Source: Acanthochlamys bracteata (taxonomy: Eukaryota; Streptophyta; Magnoliopsida; Pandanales; Velloziaceae). Taken from it: a stretch of 64,000 nt of DNA. Below the pieces are notes generated by a model that was given only the letters and a program-made list of their open reading frames with translations, ran no database searches and was not told the origin of the DNA. Shown here in pieces: positions 59,774-64,000 of the stretch. Location: positions 4,504,461 through 4,568,460 of the forward strand of contig CM034139.1 of assembly GCA_019914995.1 (NCBI GenBank). The letters are read 5' to 3'. Numbering within the stretch: position 1 is the first letter of the stretch; every line of letters starts with the position of its first letter. The translations under genes were made by a program, and so were the position numbers.

Positions 59774-60219
59774 GAACCTGAGGCAAGTAGCACATCAGAT
59801 CAGTGTCATGACAAAGTTAATGAGAATGAAGAAAGCATTGAGCTAACAACTTGCCTTTGATGATACTGGATTTCCACAGTAGCAACTTTTATTAGCACTA
59901 CAAAACTGACTAGTTTTTCAAATGAAAAACCATTTTTGGCCCAAATACTCAACGAATATCCTTTTCCAAGGGATAACTTTTATCAGAGACAGATTGGTAC
60001 CAACTTCCAGGCTCTTTTATCTTACTAGAGAACAATGCCAACTTCCAACTTCTGCCTTCCTTCTATAAGTTAGATATTAAAAGATTGTCGCAAGCTGCCT
60101 GAATAATTATGCCAAGGTTCGGTCTCCAGAAAGGTTAGGCAAAATGCCTAATTTTGTGAAAATGATAAAACTATGCAGGTTGTTTTCAGATGGATATTCT
60201 GGCAGGAACCAGAAAATGA

Positions 60220-60240
60220 TGCCAAAGGAGAAATGCCCAA
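60220..60240 (-). promoter_or_regulatory. miR399 target site 1 (nearest the start codon)
   Basis: The plus strand reads TGCCAAAGGAGAAATGCCC, matching the 5' part of miR399 (TGCCAAAGGAGAGTTGCCC) except two bases in the middle of the 3' half. The transcript therefore carries the complement. Seed region perfect; the weakest 3' pairing of the group. Confidence 0.75.
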
Positions 60241-60320
60241 ATAAAACAGTAGTAGTTTAACCTGATACAGATTAACTAAATGCTAAAGCAGTTACCGAGA
60301 TAGTAGAGATAATTTTTATT

Positions 60321-60341
60321 TGCCAAAGGAGATTTGCCCCA
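60321..60341 (-). promoter_or_regulatory. miR399 target site 2
   Basis: The plus strand reads TGCCAAAGGAGATTTGCCCC, differing from miR399 (TGCCAAAGGAGAGTTGCCCT) at position 13 and at the 3' end. On the mRNA it is GGGGCAAATCTCCTTTGGCA, the form known from PHO2 leaders. Confidence 0.88.
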
Positions 60342-60412
60342 AATTAAGGAGACCTGGCTGCTAAAAATATGAAATAATTTCAAGTCAAAGAGATGCAGCC
60401 AGAGAAAATATG

Positions 60413-60433
60413 TGCCAAAGGAGATTTGCCCTA
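60413..60433 (-). promoter_or_regulatory. miR399 target site 3
   Basis: The plus strand reads TGCCAAAGGAGATTTGCCCT; one mismatch to miR399 in the first 20 bases (position 13). It is the first unit of a 32-bp tandem duplication with site 4. Confidence 0.9.
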
Positions 60434-60444
60434 TTACGTAGGTT

Positions 60445-60465
60445 TGCCAAAGGAGATTTGCCCTA
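60445..60465 (-). promoter_or_regulatory. miR399 target site 4
   Basis: Identical to site 3 over the 21-base target and the following ATTACGTAGG; second unit of the 32-bp tandem duplication. Confidence 0.9.
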
Positions 60466-60516
60466 TTACGTAGGAAAATTTTGCAAACTAGAATAGCTTT
60501 ATAAATATAAAGAATG

Positions 60517-60537
60517 TGCAAAAGGAGATTTTCCCTG
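60517..60537 (-). promoter_or_regulatory. miR399 target site 5 (seed mismatch)
   Basis: The plus strand reads TGCAAAAGGAGATTTTCCCT, with changes from miR399 at positions 4, 13 and 16. The position-4 change lies in the seed, so this copy may be weak or inactive. Paired by tandem duplication with site 6. Confidence 0.65.
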
Positions 60538-60547
60538 AAAGGGAATG

Positions 60548-60568
60548 TGCCAAAGGAGATTTTCCCTG
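60548..60568 (-). promoter_or_regulatory. miR399 target site 6
   Basis: The plus strand reads TGCCAAAGGAGATTTTCCCT, with changes at positions 13 and 16 only. Second unit of a 31-bp tandem duplication. Its 3' part overlaps a TTCCCT...AGGGAA inverted repeat. Confidence 0.82.
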
Positions 60569-61019
60569 AAAGGGAATCCTTGCTAGATGTGTAACCAAAC
60601 TGCAGTTCGAAAGAGAAACCAATTCATTTCCTGTGAGAGGAAGGTCTGCCTTCATGGTTAAAAGCCTGTGTTCATGGAGAAAAATTTACGTTAGCAGCTC
60701 GATCACTAGGCCTCGAAAATAAAATAATAATGCGATCACTTAAAAATGTATAAAAGCTTGAACAGTCATGTTATAAGAGATACATAAAATGAACAAAACC
60801 ATTTTGTTTTAGTTATGTTTAACCTGAAACAAAGATATTACTACAAAATATTTAAAGAATGCTGAAGTCATGGTAGAACACAAAACTACTTCATCTATAC
60901 AATGATGCATCAGGCTTGTACTTGCTAACTTTATCTGAGACTGTAAATTTTGTTCAATGCAAAGCATAGAACACATGTACACGATTACAGTATAGGCATA
61001 TATAGTCATGCAAGATAAC

Positions 61020-61150
61020 AGTATAATTGATCCATATACAGTGGTATAGGCATATAAACAGGGCGTGTAACAACCAAGTGGTAGATACAGTGGTATAGGC
61101 ATATATAGTCATGCAAGATTACAGTATAATTGATCCATATATAGTGTGCG
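61020..61150. repeat. Tandem/direct duplication in PHO2 leader intron
   Basis: A segment containing GTATAGGCATATATAGTCAT, then GCAAGAT(A/T)ACAGTATAATTG and ATCCATATA, occurs at about 60989-61040 and again at about 61091-61141. A third partial copy of CAGTGGTATAGGCATATA lies between. Falls in an inferred leader intron. Confidence 0.6.
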
Positions 61151-62470
61151 GGGGTTCCATTATTGCATATAGGCACATGCTCTAATTGGGACAAATTAAA
61201 TTTAAAAAATTACTGGTAGCACAGCTTCCTTGATAAGAACTATCACAATCACAAACTGAAGGCATCCTCCAATTCCCGTTACATTAGCAGAATCCTGCAC
61301 AGACAAGTCAGAAAACTCAAAACACTTATTTGTTTTTTAGCAAATGGCATAAGCTCTTAACGTCATCAAAAGTAAAGTTATTAAACAACTCCAAAACTTG
61401 AGCAGCTTGCACATTCATGATCTAGGAAGTTCTATAAAGTTCTTGGGTATCAATCAGTGATATTAGAGTAGAACTCTATTCAGCAAAAGGTCAAAAAAAA
61501 GTAAATACACAATTCAGAAGGCAAAAAACAAATTATATAGCAAAAATTTAGCTTTGCTCAATTGCTCTAATTCAGAAAGGTTGGATTTATTTATAATGTT
61601 TTACCGTTGAGCAAATTTAGATATAAAAGTCTAGAAACTTAATTGTCCTGAAGAGCAAAGAAACATCATGATTATGAAATTTCTATCTAAAGACAATGCA
61701 CGAAAGACACAATTATAATATGAATTCTAATATAAGTAATCTAAGGATAAAATTAAGCACTGAATCCCTTCAAAGAAGCATCATTACTTATTCATCTAGA
61801 TCCTAACAGAGAGCTTAAATGATTAGAAACAAAAAGAAAAAAAAACAGGCAAAACAATCACCATGTTGCACTAAGACATCTACAGGATAGAGTTAACACC
61901 AAGCTGACCAAGTTTTTCATATTCACACATCAAACTAGTATGATCCCTGAAAGCGGAAAAGTCGAGAATTAACTTCACATGCGCAGTTTTAAAAGCTAGT
62001 CCTTTTCCAATCCAATAAGTTTACTGAAAAAGGTTCAAGCATAATCACCACAAATACAACAGTGAGAGGAAAGGGAAAAAATGTACACCAACATGCATAA
62101 AGATTCCATCTTTTTGTTCATTTAACCAAGAAATAATCTAAAGAAACAAGAGAACAAAACTTAATAAACCAAAAAAAGTTTTAATTATAGGCCAAAAATC
62201 AAAAGATAAAGAGCATACCCAGCTGATCCCAAGCAAAGTACGCAACCCAAGCAGAGGAAAAGGAAAAAAGATATGAAAGAGAAGGGGAAGGTCTTTCTAA
62301 GGCCTCCTCCTCTCCATATCACCCTTCAATCCATAGCCAAATTCCAACAACATCTCATACCCAAGAAAACAAAACAAAAACACAATTTTGGTAATCAAGA
62401 ACTCTTCAATCTTCAAGCAGCAACAAGGAGAGGAAGGATGCACTTGAAACTCTCCAACTTTTCGTAGTGT

Positions 62471-64000
62471 TATTGGGTGGGCCGTGATTGGAGAAGGATG
62501 TGTGTGGATATTTCAATCAAAGAATTGAGTGCTCTCTTTCTTTTGTCGAGTTATTATGATTCCGTTGCTGATCGTTGTGGTTCAATTCAATTCATGGGTA
62601 GCCAAAGTGGCTGTGGTAGCTTGGCGCACAGAAAAAAATTTCCTTTTCTTTCCTTTTCTTTGTTGGTTTGCTTTATCTGCCGCTGGGTGCCACTTTTTGG
62701 TTTCAAAAATTAAAACAGCACAAAAAATAAAATAAAATAAAAATTGCTTTCTTTCTTCACTGTGTAACTGTGTCTTTTCGATATCTATAAGAAAAACAGT
62801 TTTAACTTTTCTAAAGAAAGAAAAACAGTTTTAAAATCTTGTTGAGTGGAATTGTTTTGACATTTGTTAAACTGATCATGAGCGTTACTGATCCTGATTA
62901 TAACGTCTCACAATATGCAAGTGTTTATTTTTTTCACAAAATTATGTGATAATAAGGGCTAATAACCATGAACTAACCAATACAGGACTATGCAAAAGAA
63001 ATGCCGAGTAATCATTTCACACAATACTGAACCCAAAAAAATTGAAAGACGAAAGAAAGCAAAGGTCTCTTAACGTACTTTAAAGTCTTGCACTTGGATG
63101 CTTTGCCTTAGGGGAAAAAAAACAACTAGCAAAACTGCTTCTAGTTCTTATCTTAGATATTACTTCTATCCTTTTAGTTATATGGATTTGCCTACTTATC
63201 TGAAGTTAAGTTTTTTATTATTTACTTATTTGGAGAAAACATCAATAAATCCACAAAACCTTTAAAGTGCTTCCTCCACTTCTCTTCCAGTTTTTCTTTC
63301 TTCTTTCTTAAATGCAATGATGAAAATTAATGAACTTAGAAGATACATACATAGTGCACGATTCTTGTGCATGAAAATTCACATAAGATTTCTCTATATA
63401 TGCCGCCATATATAGAGCTCTTCATTCTGAAGCTTTATATATTTCATGGACTCTATAAGACTATTCTAATCGAATTAATGGGTTTTGCTTGCTTGCATGC
63501 GTTTTTAATCGATTGTCTTTCTTTTCGTGATCTTAATTAATCCTTTCAATCCTAACGCAAGTTGAATTGGGAAGCACTAGCTGAATTTTAATAAAAATAA
63601 AAATATATTTCACCAAGTAGCCAGAATTAATGCTTCATGCTGTTAGTTTTACAGAAACTTTGAAACAAAAAGAGTTAAAAGAAAGTTTAATTTAAAAAAA
63701 AAAGGCTTTCAATTATTTTGCTTTCTTCATTTGCAAGTGCTGTTGCATTGATTTATGAAGGTGACTATAAAGACAGAAGCCACCATCAATTAAAAAAAGA
63801 AGTCGTTAAAGAGAGAACCTAAAGGATCCAAATATAGAATATCCTTCTATGTGCAGCTGGTGCCATTTCTAAAGTTCAACCAGAATATTCGATCGCCTAT
63901 CTATTTATCAGGACCACCATAATCCTACATCCGAGATTTTCCGCACGTCACTAATTAAGGTGATATTTAGCGGTGCTTATGGTGCTATTTTTTATTTTAA
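62471..64000. other. PHO2 upstream region and intergenic DNA
   Basis: Probable promoter of the minus-strand PHO2-like gene near 62471-63000, then AT-rich sequence with no recognisable gene. The last 40 bases (GTGATATTTAGCGGTGC onward) look like the start of another AT-rich MITE-like block cut by the window edge. Confidence 0.4.

Larger units (their letters stand above)
59774..62470 (-). promoter_or_regulatory. 5' leader (UTR exons and introns) of the PHO2-like gene
   Basis: Reading the minus strand, splice consensus suggests four leader exons. They are a first exon from about 62470 to 62219 (donor CTGG|GTATGC), 61294-61214 (CAG acceptor, GTAATT donor), 60823-59855 (TTTCAG acceptor), and a last joining at CTCAG just 13 nt before the ATG (59786). 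The third exon would contain all six miR399-complementary sites, matching Arabidopsis, where the sites lie in a 5'-UTR exon. The last leader intron (59854-59787, 68 nt) would begin AAAG|GCAAGT, a consensus GC donor. Exon borders are inferred only. Confidence 0.55.

Noticed and set aside
1..64000. CRISPR arrays, tRNA or rRNA genes, bacterial-type operons
   Set aside because: No regular spacer-repeat arrays, cloverleaf patterns or rRNA blocks were recognised by eye; the tandem miR399 sites are regulatory duplications, not CRISPR repeats.

Overview
This window is nuclear DNA from a flowering plant, almost certainly a eudicot. The evidence is AT-rich intergenic sequence full of small AT-rich repeats, GT-AG introns with T-rich acceptors, and plant-specific gene families (SPEAR/TIE, TIP aquaporin, XTH, ATL, GULLO, PHO2). 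The species cannot be named from sequence alone. No tRNA, rRNA, CRISPR array or bacterial-style operon was seen.

Layout. 1-93 is the 3' end of an unrecognised gene. 3.1-4.6 kb (-) is a broken copy of the C-terminal part of an RLT3-like homeobox-DDT gene. 4.94-7.44 kb (+) is a three-exon L-gulonolactone oxidase-like gene. 15.6-16.75 kb (+) is a five-exon SPEAR/TIE1-type transcriptional adaptor with a terminal EAR motif. 21.4-22.45 kb (-) is a MED22 pseudogene that keeps its introns but is frameshifted. 23.25-24.63 kb (+) is a xyloglucan endotransglucosylase/hydrolase. 25.0-27.2 kb (-) holds a TMEM234-like membrane protein and two small unknown genes. 29.1-33.4 kb (-) is a Bin3-type RNA methyltransferase. 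34.5-36.7 kb (-) is an ankyrin-PGG membrane protein. 39.3-41.4 kb carries a solo LTR with a 5-bp target duplication and, 240 bp on, a complete hAT-type MITE with an 8-bp target duplication. 41.6-42.0 kb (+) is a small membrane-protein gene that looks frameshifted. 44.8-48.9 kb (+) is a tandem pair of TIP4-type aquaporins. 50.4-51.65 kb (-) is an intronless RING-H2 ATL E3 ligase. 53.9-62.4 kb (-) is a PHO2/UBC24 E2 enzyme (906 aa from eight coding exons) with an intron-containing 5' leader.

The most informative region is the PHO2 leader at 60.22-60.57 kb. It carries six sites complementary to microRNA399. Two pairs of sites are local tandem duplications with periods of 32 and 31 bp. In established knowledge miR399, induced by phosphate starvation, represses PHO2, and PHO2 promotes turnover of phosphate transporters and PHO1. 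The leader is therefore the expected phosphate-sensing switch of this gene.

Three otherwise recognisable genes (Bin3 methyltransferase, ankyrin-PGG, small membrane protein) each need one single-base frame change to read through. The GULLO, SPEAR, XTH, TIP4, ATL and PHO2 genes are intact. Two introns appear to use GC rather than GT donors. Most remaining space is AT-rich MITE-like sequence. Exon borders were placed by hand from splice consensus, reading frame and protein-family expectation, and were not confirmed with transcripts.
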